Shown here: positions 6,682-12,531 of the stretch, in pieces
How the letters are laid out: every line of letters begins with the position of its first letter
How positions within the stretch are numbered: the first letter of the stretch is position 1
Assembly: GCA_003577005.1 (NCBI GenBank)
Contig: QEUW01000395.1
Location: 1 to 12,531 of the forward strand
DNA: 12,531 bases
DNA from: Chloroflexota bacterium
GTDB lineage: Bacteria > Chloroflexota > Anaerolineae > Caldilineales > Caldilineaceae
Direction of reading: 5' to 3'
Translations under genes and position numbers: made by a program
Notes under the pieces: model-generated
Seen by the model: the letters and a program-made list of their open reading frames with translations, nothing else
Databases searched by the model: none
Told to the model about the DNA's origin: nothing

Positions 6682-7641
6682 ATGACCACCATCTACAACC
6701 TGTCAATTGCTGCCCAGGCTACGCTCAATCTGCATTCACTCAACAACGAAGGAGGCGAAGGCAATCAGATTCAGACGCGAGTTGTCAACATTGTCGATGA
6801 AAGCGGGCGCATCCACAGCGTGAACGCTATCAGCGGTGATATGCTCAAGCACATCCAGGCCGAACATCTCTATGCCATCAGCAGGGATCGGGGTCTGCCG
6901 CTTTGCTCGGCCTGCACGATCTTTGATGCAAACCGGATGTCGGCTGATGAATCGTTTCGCACCTGGCTGAAGGGGAAACCGACCCAAATCCAGATTATCG
7001 ACCGGCTGCTCACCTGCACCCTGGATGACATCGAAGGCAATCTGATCACAGAGGGCCAATCAACACCGCGCAAGAGCGTGGTCGAATTTGGTTGGGCCGT
7101 CGGGTTGCCCGATGCCGTGACCACCGATCAATATTTTCACGTGAAGTACGATCCGGATCGCCGGGAAATTCCAACCGAGAAGAAGGACCGCGAAAGTAAC
7201 TTGGGGCAAGCAATCTTCCACCGCCCAGCCAACAGTGGTCAATATGCCATTGTCTGTAACATTGAGGCGCACCGCATTGGCTACAACGACATCAGCCAGA
7301 GTCACGGCATTGAGGATAGGGAGCGCCAACAACGGCTGGCCGCTTTATTGGAAAGTGTGCTTTACACGTTTGTCCAACCCAACGGCGCAATGCGGAGCAC
7401 TCAAAACCCTCACATCGTCGACGTATGTGGTGCGATTACCTACAGCACGGCGTCCGCACCCGCGCCCCTGGTCAGCCCGCTGAACCGGCAGTTCGCAGAT
7501 CAGATGGAGCGTATCGCGCACTCGCTCAACCAACTCCATTCCGAGCGCATTGTGATTCAGCGTTTTAGCAATTTGGCCGAACTGGCCGAGCAATTGCAGC
7601 GGATCATCAGCACTTGCGAGCCATACGCGCTTCACTCATAG
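6682..7641 (+). CDS. cas7: Cas7 backbone protein, DevR/Csa2 family (319 aa)
   Basis: Cas7 copies polymerise along the crRNA to form the backbone of the interference complex. The N-terminus has the family pattern: SLNNEGGEGNQ (19-29), then VNAISGDMLKH (47-57) in the RRM-like fold, followed by EHLYAISRDRGLPLCSAC. This matches the archaeal Csa2 pattern 'VPVISGEALAHAY...EGLPV', and the later QYFHVKYD and SGQYAIVCNIEAHRIG segments also match the Csa2/DevR fold. Its length is typical. The ATG follows AAAAGGGG by nine bases. The gene starts 113 bases after cas8, the widest gap in the interference cluster; a weak hairpin (GCGGC/GCCGC, 6615-6628) lies in the gap. The stop is one base before the first cas5 ATG, so the two are translationally coupled. 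Confidence 0.88.
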   Translation: MTTIYNLSIAAQATLNLHSLNNEGGEGNQIQTRVVNIVDESGRIHSVNAISGDMLKHIQAEHLYAISRDRGLPLCSACTIFDANRMSADESFRTWLKGKPTQIQIIDRLLTCTLDDIEGNLITEGQSTPRKSVVEFGWAVGLPDAVTTDQYFHVKYDPDRREIPTEKKDRESNLGQAIFHRPANSGQYAIVCNIEAHRIGYNDISQSHGIEDRERQQRLAALLESVLYTFVQPNGAMRSTQNPHIVDVCGAITYSTASAPAPLVSPLNRQFADQMERIAHSLNQLHSERIVIQRFSNLAELAEQLQRIISTCEPYALHS

Positions 7642-7642
7642 G

Positions 7643-8359
7643 ATGGGTTATATGTGGTACATTACAACCTTTCAACCGGTGAGTATGATTTCGTTGAAAT
7701 TGGCGACAGCGACTTCGACCGGTGGCAAGTCACTCCTGCTTCCGACGCCATTTGCCTTCAAAATGGCCCTGTTGGATGTAGTCATTCAAATGGACGGGCT
7801 GGCGGAGGGTGAAGCACTCTGGCCCGCCATCCGTGACGGCCAGATTGCGCTATACGGCCCGGCGCATATTGCCGTCACCAACACGTTCACGAAGATTCTC
7901 AAGCCGATGAAGGGCAAACCATCTCAGGATGAAGAAACCGGCCTCACCCGTGGGATGATCAGCACGATTGGCTTTCGCGAATACGTCCAGTGGCAGGGCA
8001 ATGTCGAAATTGCGTTTGCTCCAAGAGAGTCGATGATACAGCGATGGCCGCAATGGTTGACCACAATCCACTACATCGGCAAGCGAGGAGGCTTTATCCA
8101 GGCCATCGATGGTTGTCGTCAGGTAGAAGAGCTGCCGGCAAACTTCATGCGTCTGGATGTGCCAGCTAGTGAGTTTTTACTCCAGGGCACGTTGCAACTG
8201 ATGGATGACTGTGGGCCACAAGCGACCTTTGAACACGTTGATGTCTATTCGGGCAAAAACATACGCACGGGCACAGACCGCATCCTGCGCCACATCATCC
8301 TCCCCTACCGCGTCGAGCGGAGCAGCCGGGGGTATACGCTCTACCGGCGGGTATACTGA
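7643..8359 (+). CDS. cas5: Cas5 subunit of the type I effector complex
   Basis: Cas5 caps the 5' handle of crRNA. The protein has an RRM-like start (ISLKLATATSTGG), the conserved Cas5 helix PTPFAFKMALLDVVIQ and a thumb/glycine-loop segment HYIGKRGGFIQ near residue 150, followed by C-terminal beta strands ending YTLYRRVY. Size and its place after cas7 fit the family. Two starts are possible: ATG 7643, one base after cas7 and without its own binding site, or ATG 7652, preceded by GGATGGG, giving 235 residues and beginning MWYITTF. The second resembles the usual Cas5 start, so it may be the true one. Its last 39 bases recur at 9174-9212, beyond two inserted genes, evidence of rearrangement at the end of this gene. 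Confidence 0.85.
   Translation: MGYMWYITTFQPVSMISLKLATATSTGGKSLLLPTPFAFKMALLDVVIQMDGLAEGEALWPAIRDGQIALYGPAHIAVTNTFTKILKPMKGKPSQDEETGLTRGMISTIGFREYVQWQGNVEIAFAPRESMIQRWPQWLTTIHYIGKRGGFIQAIDGCRQVEELPANFMRLDVPASEFLLQGTLQLMDDCGPQATFEHVDVYSGKNIRTGTDRILRHIILPYRVERSSRGYTLYRRVY
8321..8359 (+). repeat. 39-bp direct repeat, copy 1 (end of cas5)
   Basis: These bases encode SSRGYTLYRRVY and the cas5 stop. Copy 2 at 9174-9212 matches at 36 of 39 positions, and in the same frame encodes SSRGYTLYRRVD and a stop. The copies bracket about 810 bases holding the broken membrane gene and the metallopeptidase gene. Confidence 0.9.
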
Positions 8360-8401
8360 AGAATATTGGTTGCTTCGTTCTCTGTCACCGGTGAGGGGAT
8401 G

Positions 8402-8757
8402 ATGAAATCGCTGATTCCGATTGTGGGGCTTGCTGCGCTGTGGGCGATTGCGGGTGCGGTGGTGGGTTTGGGGATCGTGCTGCGCTGTGGGCGATTGCGG
8501 GTGCGGTGGTGGGTTTGGGGATCGCTGCGCTTTATGGTGGCGCCTGGATGATCTGGCGCAGTTCGCTCAATGTGATCGTCGGTTTGCTGTTGTTGCTGCT
8601 TGTGTCACGCAACGAACAGGCTAAAGCGCTGTTCTATGGCGACAGAGAGGATGAGGACCAGCCAGCCGGCATCATCATCGCTATCCTGTGGACATTTCCG
8701 TTTACGCTGCTCTTTCTGGGCCTATTGTGGTTGTTGTTGGCGCGTATTCTTCACTAG
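8402..8757 (+). pseudogene. Small membrane protein gene split by a 47-bp duplication
   Basis: From ATG 8402 (a second ATG is at 8399; AGGGG lies just before) the frame reads MKSLIPIVGLAALWAIAGAV, then runs into a perfect tandem copy of 47 bases and shifts frame, stopping at 8551 after 49 codons. Removing one copy restores a 102-residue protein: a first hydrophobic segment at about residues 4-30, a second near 44-56 (VIVGLLLLLLV), an acidic loop with GDREDEDQP, and a C-terminal hydrophobic helix ending LLLARILH at 8757. It is an inner-membrane protein of unknown function. Because the copies are identical, slippage could restore it, so it may be an on/off state or a recent break. An assembly error is possible too. 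Confidence 0.65.
8431..8524 (+). repeat. Perfect tandem duplication, two 47-bp units
   Basis: Bases 8431-8477 and 8478-8524 are identical, beginning TGCTGCGCTG and ending GGGGATCG. Part of a third unit (GCTGCGCT) follows. The length is not a multiple of three, so it shifts the frame of the membrane protein gene. The eight-base GCTGCGCT, present at both ends of the single-copy sequence, is a plausible slippage site. Confidence 0.92.
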
Positions 8758-9156
8758 CCGCCAGGCGCTGCGCAGATCGCCCACGCAAACGCCGGTGTAC
8801 GTCATCATCGCGGTCCAGGCCACAAGGAGGGCACTATGCCACCACGGGGCGCTTTGCAGATAGAGGTGGGGCTGCACAGGGTAACGGGCCGCCACATAGC
8901 TGCTGAACCAGACCACGACCAGGAGGGCTGTTAAGAACAGGTGAATGGCAAGCGGAAACAGCAGCACAAAGATGCGTTCGGCGCCCGCATAGGAACCGCC
9001 AAGACGCACCGTTGTGTCGCCAAGACGGTAGGTATACTCTTTGCCCAGCAGCCGGCAGGCAGCGATGTGCAGCAGCTCGTGCGGGATCAAGAGAAAACCC
9101 TCTATGGTCATGGTGTCCATTGTAACATACAACGTTGGGCCGGTAAAACGGTTCAA
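8722..9156 (-). CDS. Membrane metallopeptidase-like protein with HExxH motif
   Basis: The protein carries HELLH at residues 26-30, the zinc-binding and catalytic motif of gluzincin-type metallopeptidases, inside a hydrophobic segment (FLLIPHELLHIAACRLLG). Further membrane stretches follow (about 62-88 and 107-124), and near the C-terminus GDLRSAWRLVK (from residue 126) could supply an acidic third ligand. This layout resembles the small integral-membrane putative zincins of the DUF3267 type. The start is unsure: the TTG at 9156 has no clear binding site, and in-frame ATGs 12 and 15 codons later (MDT, MTI) lie just after a TACAAT that could be a -10 box of a nearly leaderless transcript. It converges on and overlaps the end of the broken membrane gene by 36 bases. 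Substrate unknown. Confidence 0.62.
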   Translation of the reverse strand: MNRFTGPTLYVTMDTMTIEGFLLIPHELLHIAACRLLGKEYTYRLGDTTVRLGGSYAGAERIFVLLFPLAIHLFLTALLVVVWFSSYVAARYPVQPHLYLQSAPWWHSALLVAWTAMMTYTGVCVGDLRSAWRLVKNTRQQQPQ

Positions 9157-9173
9157 GCTCTTGCATCGCCCGC

Positions 9174-9212
9174 AGCAGCCGGGGGTACACGCTCTACCGG
9201 CGGGTGGACTGA
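9174..9212 (+). repeat. 39-bp direct repeat, copy 2 (orphan cas5 tail)
   Basis: This copy of the cas5 3' end differs from copy 1 at three positions; two differences are silent in the cas5 frame and one changes the last residue from Y to D. That pattern implies it came from a cas5 coding sequence under selection, not from random copying. No longer cas5 homology is visible upstream of it. It lies seven bases from the end of the toxin gene. Confidence 0.88.
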
Positions 9213-9219
9213 CAGGCGT

Positions 9220-9651
9220 TCACGTCAGCGCCAGCCGGGCCAGAAATGCTCGCACAGGAATAATCGGGATGCCATGATACGATGCCAGCGCCAACAGATG
9301 TTGGTCGCCACTCACAATCAGGTCGGCCTGGCCATCCACGGCGCAGGCGAGCACGATCTCGTCGCTGGGATCGGCAGGGATGGCTCCAGTCACATCTGCC
9401 GTTCCAACAACAACGGTCGCATGTCGTTCAAGCAGGCCGATCAACTCATCGACGATTCCATCGGTGATATGGTACTTACGCCGGATCCGTTCATAGCCCA
9501 ATGTGTTGCGGAGCTCGTGCAGGATGGCAGGTGAGGTCAACAGTTCAAACTGAGCATCCTGCCAGGCCCTGTACGCCTGTGCCGGCAGACCGCTGGGTAT
9601 GAGCACCTTGCTCACGTAGATGTTCGTGTCGAGGACCACGCGCAGCATCAT
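9220..9651 (-). CDS. PIN-domain toxin (putative TA toxin, PIN family)
   Basis: This 143-residue protein has the PIN ribonuclease fold: VVLDTNIYVS with D8, LHELRNTL with E46, then DPSDE (94-98) and ADLIVSGD with D110 and D116, the acidic cluster that binds the metal. PIN toxins of type II systems cut RNA, often tRNA or rRNA, and are held in check by their partner. Its ATG overlaps the antitoxin stop codon in an ATGA arrangement, so the two are co-translated; a second ATG follows at once. It is transcribed against the cas genes. The GLP, SPAILHEL and SGDQHLL segments match the COG1569-like group rather than classical VapC, so I leave the symbol empty. Confidence 0.85.
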   Translation of the reverse strand: MMLRVVLDTNIYVSKVLIPSGLPAQAYRAWQDAQFELLTSPAILHELRNTLGYERIRRKYHITDGIVDELIGLLERHATVVVGTADVTGAIPADPSDEIVLACAVDGQADLIVSGDQHLLALASYHGIPIIPVRAFLARLALT

Positions 9652-9980
9652 GGCTTCGGTCCGGCCCGCTCAGCTCGCACCGCCGCAATCGCTTCGGCAA
9701 TATCCTGTTCAACCTCCTCAGGAGGATGGTGTGGAATGGTGCGCAGCAGCGCTTCCACTCGCTGGAACTCAGCTGCCCGCTGGCGCAGGTACTGTTCTAG
9801 CACCGCCACCGGCACCAGCGCCACCATCGGCTTGCCCGACCGTTCGATGATCACCGGCTGGCCCCCATAGTGAACCTGGCCGATCAAATCGGCCAGGTTG
9901 TTGCGGGCCTCCCGGGCTCCGATGCGCTTAATGTCGTCGAGTTCAACAGGGTCTGGCTGCTCGGTGAGCTTCGTGGTCAT
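9648..9980 (-). CDS. Phd/YefM-family antitoxin (110 aa)
   Basis: The antitoxin neutralises the PIN protein encoded next and normally represses their shared promoter. Residues about 18-65 show the YefM/Phd fold: KRIGAREARNNLADLIGQVH, then GGQPVIIERSGKPMVALVPV and an EQYL helix. The remaining 40 residues (EALLRTIPHH to the end) form a charged, probably flexible toxin-binding tail. The ATG follows AAAGGA by eight bases. A consensus promoter lies 43 bases upstream (10023-10051), giving a leader of about 36 bases. The pair is divergent from cas6 and sits between the interference and adaptation parts of the cas locus. Confidence 0.87.
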   Translation of the reverse strand: MTTKLTEQPDPVELDDIKRIGAREARNNLADLIGQVHYGGQPVIIERSGKPMVALVPVAVLEQYLRQRAAEFQRVEALLRTIPHHPPEEVEQDIAEAIAAVRAERAGPKP

Positions 9981-10022
9981 AGTTACATTCCTTTCAACGC
10001 CGCGTTCCTATGGTTAAAGCTG

Positions 10023-10051
10023 ATTATAAGGGAGAGATAACACAGTGTCAA
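10023..10051 (-). promoter_or_regulatory. Exact-consensus sigma70-type promoter for the TA pair
   Basis: On the - strand TTGACA (10046-10051) is followed by 17 bases and TATAAT (10023-10028), matching the consensus at all 12 positions with ideal spacing. The predicted start is near 10016. The -35 box covers codons 1-3 of cas6 and the spacer covers the cas6 ribosome binding site, so RNA polymerase or the antitoxin bound here could hinder cas6 transcription. Confidence 0.9.
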
Positions 10052-11127
10052 CAATGTACACAGACACTCTTGTTCCAAACTCGAAAAGCCAAGAGCCAAA
10101 CTTGCATGTGCCCCTGATCGCGCACCCGCTGCGCTTTCTGGTGCGAGCGACGACGCCGATCCGTTTTCATGGGTTCAAAGGCAGCGCCTTGCGCGGTGCG
10201 TTGACGACCAGCCTGCGCCGCACCTTTTGCCCCGAATGGCGCGCCGCACAGACCGACCCGCTCCACCAGTCGCTCTGTCCGGTCTGCCAGTTGCTCAGCT
10301 TCGAGGGCGATGACGAAACCAGCGGCGATCTGCGCCGTCCATACACCATCGAGCCGCCGCTCTCGGCGCCCGATGAGACCGCACCCGGCGAGTGCTTTAG
10401 CTTTGGCCTTACCCTCTATGGCGACAAACTGGCCTACCTGCCCTATCTGATCCTCGCCGTGCAAGGCATGGGTGAGTTGGGGGTGGGGCAGAAGGGCGTC
10501 GATGACGCCGATCCATCAAGCCACGGACGAGTGGCGCGCGGCAAGTTTCATCTCGAGGCCATCGATGCGCTCAACCCACTCAGCGACGAGCAAGTAGCGA
10601 TGCTGCGTCCCGGCGAACAAATGGTGCGGACGGCCACCGCGGCGGTCACGCACGCGCATGTGCAACAGGCCACCGCCGAGTGGGCCGACCGGCTGGCCGC
10701 CCGCGGCAACCGGCTCACCATCCAGTTTCACACGCCCACGCGCATCATCCAGCGCGAACAGACGCTCAAACAGCCGGACTTTTTCCCCTTGATCAAGCAG
10801 GTGGCGCTGCGCATCCTCGACCTCTGCGCCCAACATGCTGAGGGCCGCCCGACCGTCGATGGCGAACCGCTCGTGCTCAAGCGCGACCTCTATCCCTTCG
10901 CCGACACGGTGCAGTTGGTGGCGGACGCAACCCGCTGGTGGGATGTAAAGGGCTATTCCTCGCGGCTCGAACGCGCGCAAGTGTTGGGCGGCTTCGTCGG
11001 CCAGGCCACCTACCAAGCGCCCGACTGGCGCCCGCTCTTGCCCTGGTTGCTCTGGGGGACATTGACGCACGTGGGCAAGAACGCGGTCAAAGGCTGTGGC
11101 ATCTTTGACTTGCAACCGTTAGCGTAA
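10045..11127 (+). CDS. cas6: Cas6 crRNA-processing endoribonuclease (360 aa)
   Basis: Cas6 cuts precursor crRNA within each repeat. The N-terminal ferredoxin-like part has GFKGSALRGALTTSLRRTFCP (from residue 43) and a CPVC pair (C78, C81) with C62, typical of the Cas6 branch with an early cysteine cluster (PF10040-like). The C-terminus carries the glycine-rich loop GTLTHVGKNAVKGCG (338-352), the RAMP hallmark that contacts RNA; H342 in it is conspicuous, though the catalytic residue cannot be fixed by eye. At 360 residues it is longer than minimal Cas6. The start is GTG, ten bases after GGGAG; an ATG three codons on lacks a site. It has no obvious strong + strand promoter (TATAAG at 10025-10030 is the best). 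It is GC-rich, like cas1. Confidence 0.85.
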   Translation: MSTMYTDTLVPNSKSQEPNLHVPLIAHPLRFLVRATTPIRFHGFKGSALRGALTTSLRRTFCPEWRAAQTDPLHQSLCPVCQLLSFEGDDETSGDLRRPYTIEPPLSAPDETAPGECFSFGLTLYGDKLAYLPYLILAVQGMGELGVGQKGVDDADPSSHGRVARGKFHLEAIDALNPLSDEQVAMLRPGEQMVRTATAAVTHAHVQQATAEWADRLAARGNRLTIQFHTPTRIIQREQTLKQPDFFPLIKQVALRILDLCAQHAEGRPTVDGEPLVLKRDLYPFADTVQLVADATRWWDVKGYSSRLERAQVLGGFVGQATYQAPDWRPLLPWLLWGTLTHVGKNAVKGCGIFDLQPLA

Positions 11128-11133
11128 AGAAGC

Positions 11134-11229
11134 GGTTCGCAGAGGGCGCCGAGGAGACCCAGAGAGCACAGAGAGCTTTTTCTCGAGGCTGCTGTGTTCT
11201 CTGTGCCTTCTCCGTGTTCTCTGTGAACC
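11134..11229. repeat. Imperfect 96-bp inverted repeat between cas6 and cas1
   Basis: The whole cas6-cas1 gap is a palindrome of CAGAG/CTCTG motifs: GGTTCGCAGAG (11134) pairs with CTCTGTGAACC (ends 11229), and GCACAGAGA (11166-11174) with TCTCTGTGC (11198-11206), around a TTTTT-containing centre. GTGTTCTCTGTG also occurs twice at a 20-base period (11194, 11214). It looks like a MITE-like or REP-like dispersed palindrome; similar 'CACAGAGAACACAGAG' elements are common between genes in several bacterial phyla, from memory. It may fold in the mRNA and modulate cas1. Confidence 0.75.
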
Positions 11230-11260
11230 CGCCGGTGCATTGGTTCAATTGGAGATCATG

Positions 11261-12286
11261 ATGGCGAGAGTCCAACACCTGATTGTCGAAGAATTCGGCA
11301 GCTTTATTGGCAAACACCAGGGGCGGCTGCGTGTCACCTGCCAGGGCGAAAAACGCCAGGACGCCCCCATCCTCTTTCTGGAAACCGTCCTGGTGGCCGG
11401 GCGCGGGATCAGCCTGAGCAGCGATGTGGTGGCTACCTGTGCCGAAGAAGGCATCCCGATTCACTTCTTGAATCAGCATGGCGAGCCCGTTGGCACGCTC
11501 TATAGCGCTGCATTAACTGCCACAGTGCAGACCCGGCACGCCCAACTGCTGGCCCGCGACCAGGAGCGCGGGCTGGTCTTTGCCAAGGCCGTGGCGGCCG
11601 GCAAGCTGCGCAATCAGAGCAATCTGCTCAAATATCTCAGTAAGAATCGCAAAGAGCAGCATCCGGCCCTCTTTGACGAGGTGCGCCTGCTCGCCAGCGA
11701 AGTGCTCGACCATCTGGCTGAACTCGAGCGAATTACCGGCGCCAGCGTCGATGAGTGCCGGGGCCAGATCCTCTCGGTCGAAGGGCGCGGGGCACAGAAA
11801 TATTGGCAGGCCGTCGGCAAGCTCTTGCTCGTCGACCTCGGTTGGCCCGGCCGCCGCACCCAGGGCGCCAGCGACCCGCTCAACAGCGCGCTCAACTACG
11901 GCTATGGCATCCTCTATACGCAGGTGGAGCGGGCGTTGCTGCTGGCCGGGCTGGACCCCTACGCCGGCTTCTTACATGTGGACCGGCCGGGCAAGGCCAG
12001 CCTGGTCTACGACCTGGTCGAGGAGTTCCGCCAGACCGTCGTCGACCGCACCGTGATCGCCATCGTCAACCGCAACATGGCGTTGGCGCTGGACGAACGG
12101 GGGCGCCTGGTCGAGGCCGCACGCCGTACGCTGGCCGAGGCCATTTTCAAACGGCTGGAAGCCGCCGAGCCATACGAAGGCAAGCGTTTTCCCCTGCGCC
12201 TGATCCTGCAGATGCAAGCGCGCCATCTGGCTACCTTTCTGCGCGGTGACCGGCCCCACTACGAAGCCTTTGTTTCATCCTGGTGA
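11261..12286 (+). CDS. cas1: Cas1 integrase of the spacer-acquisition complex
   Basis: Cas1 is the integrase that inserts new spacers, working with Cas2. The catalytic metal ligands are present: E174 in SVEGRGAQKYW, H239 in FLHVDRPGKASLVYD, and D251/E254 in YDLVEEFR, numbered from ATG 11261. The N-terminal beta domain includes LFLETVLVAGRGISLSSDVV and the usual GIPIHFLNQHG. I chose ATG 11261, six bases after GGAG, over ATG 11258 (three bases) and the upstream TTG at 11240, giving 341 residues, a normal length. The gene is complete and GC-rich. It ends four bases before the cas2 ATG, so the two are coupled. No cas4 is fused or adjacent. Confidence 0.95.
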   Translation: MARVQHLIVEEFGSFIGKHQGRLRVTCQGEKRQDAPILFLETVLVAGRGISLSSDVVATCAEEGIPIHFLNQHGEPVGTLYSAALTATVQTRHAQLLARDQERGLVFAKAVAAGKLRNQSNLLKYLSKNRKEQHPALFDEVRLLASEVLDHLAELERITGASVDECRGQILSVEGRGAQKYWQAVGKLLLVDLGWPGRRTQGASDPLNSALNYGYGILYTQVERALLLAGLDPYAGFLHVDRPGKASLVYDLVEEFRQTVVDRTVIAIVNRNMALALDERGRLVEAARRTLAEAIFKRLEAAEPYEGKRFPLRLILQMQARHLATFLRGDRPHYEAFVSSW

Positions 12287-12290
12287 AGCC

Positions 12291-12531
12291 ATGAAATGTC
12301 TGTTGATCTATGACATCCCGGACGACGGCGTACGCACCAAGATCGCCAACTTTTGCCTGGATTACGGGCTGGATCGGCTGCAATACAGTGCGTTTGTGGG
12401 CGACCTGAGCGCCAACCACCAGGAGGAATTGATGCTGAAAATTCAACAACGGCTGGGCAAGGCCGCCGGCCATATCGAACTGCTGCCCATCTGCCGGGAG
12501 GATTGGCGCCGCCGGCTGTCGATCTGTCAGG
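12291..12531 (+). CDS. cas2: Cas2, N-terminal 80 residues (runs off the window)
   Basis: The visible part begins MKCLLIYDIPDDGVRTKIAN, the standard Cas2 ferredoxin-like first strand with the conserved aspartate (D8) after LLIY, followed by LQYSAFVGDLS, the second strand of the family, and a helix with LPICRED near the edge. Cas2 is the dimeric core of the Cas1-Cas2 integration complex. The window ends at codon 80, so about the last 10-20 residues are missing. The start lies four bases after the cas1 stop with no strong binding site, consistent with translational coupling. The CRISPR array may follow. Confidence 0.92.
   Translation, partial: MKCLLIYDIPDDGVRTKIANFCLDYGLDRLQYSAFVGDLSANHQEELMLKIQQRLGKAAGHIELLPICREDWRRRLSICQ

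Noticed and set aside
10516..11115. 199-residue - strand frame opposite cas6
   Set aside because: It is the antisense shadow of a GC-rich gene, without a convincing start, and Cas6 motifs are on the + strand.
11580..12259. Long frames inside cas1 on both strands
   Set aside because: They are Ala/Arg/Pro-rich readings caused by high GC; the Cas1 frame carries the conserved catalytic residues.
1..12531. CRISPR repeat-spacer array
   Set aside because: I found no set of 25-40 base repeats at regular 60-75 base spacing. The only long repeats are the 47-bp tandem and the two cas5 tails.

Overview
The window holds most of a chromosomal type I CRISPR-Cas locus, read left to right on the + strand, with accessory DNA inserted in its middle and mobile-element debris at its left edge. 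The moderate to high GC content, the WYL regulator in front of the cas genes, the DevR/Csa2-type cas7 and the YefM/PIN pair suggest a bacterium, perhaps a Chloroflexota relative. That taxonomic guess rests on gene style, not on a marker gene. No CRISPR repeat array lies inside the window; it probably sits beyond cas2, which runs off the right end.

Layout. Bases 1-480 carry the start of a small excisionase-like HTH gene leaving on the - strand, a truncated - strand reading frame, and a decayed + strand tyrosine recombinase fragment. Bases 481-1029 have no convincing protein gene. They hold palindromes, an extended -10 promoter and a strong terminator about 180 bases after it, so a small RNA or an attenuated leader is likely. 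At 1030-2379 come two related regulators: a 69-residue stand-alone HTH protein and a 339-residue HTH-WYL protein, separated by a perfect hairpin and a second extended -10 promoter.

The interference genes follow in tight order at 2383-8359: cas3 (helicase with the HD nuclease at the C-terminus), a divergent cas8 large subunit, cas7 and cas5. The last 141 codons of cas8 are preceded by an in-frame ATG with its own ribosome binding site, so cas8 probably also yields a separate Cas11 small subunit. No separate small-subunit gene is present.

Between cas5 and cas6 (8360-9980) lies accessory DNA: a small membrane protein gene broken by a perfect 47-bp tandem duplication, a - strand membrane metallopeptidase-like gene (HELLH), and a - strand YefM/PIN toxin-antitoxin pair. 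The first two are bounded by two copies of the last 39 bases of cas5, a recombination footprint. The toxin-antitoxin pair has an exact-consensus promoter whose -35 box overlaps the first codons of cas6.

The processing and adaptation genes cas6, cas1 and cas2 fill 10045-12531 and look more GC-rich than the interference genes, so the two blocks may have different histories. No cas4 is seen. In the inferred working scheme, the HTH proteins set expression of the cascade genes, Cas6 cuts precursor crRNA, Cas8/Cas11/Cas7/Cas5 form the surveillance complex, Cas3 unwinds and degrades the target, and Cas1-Cas2 add spacers.
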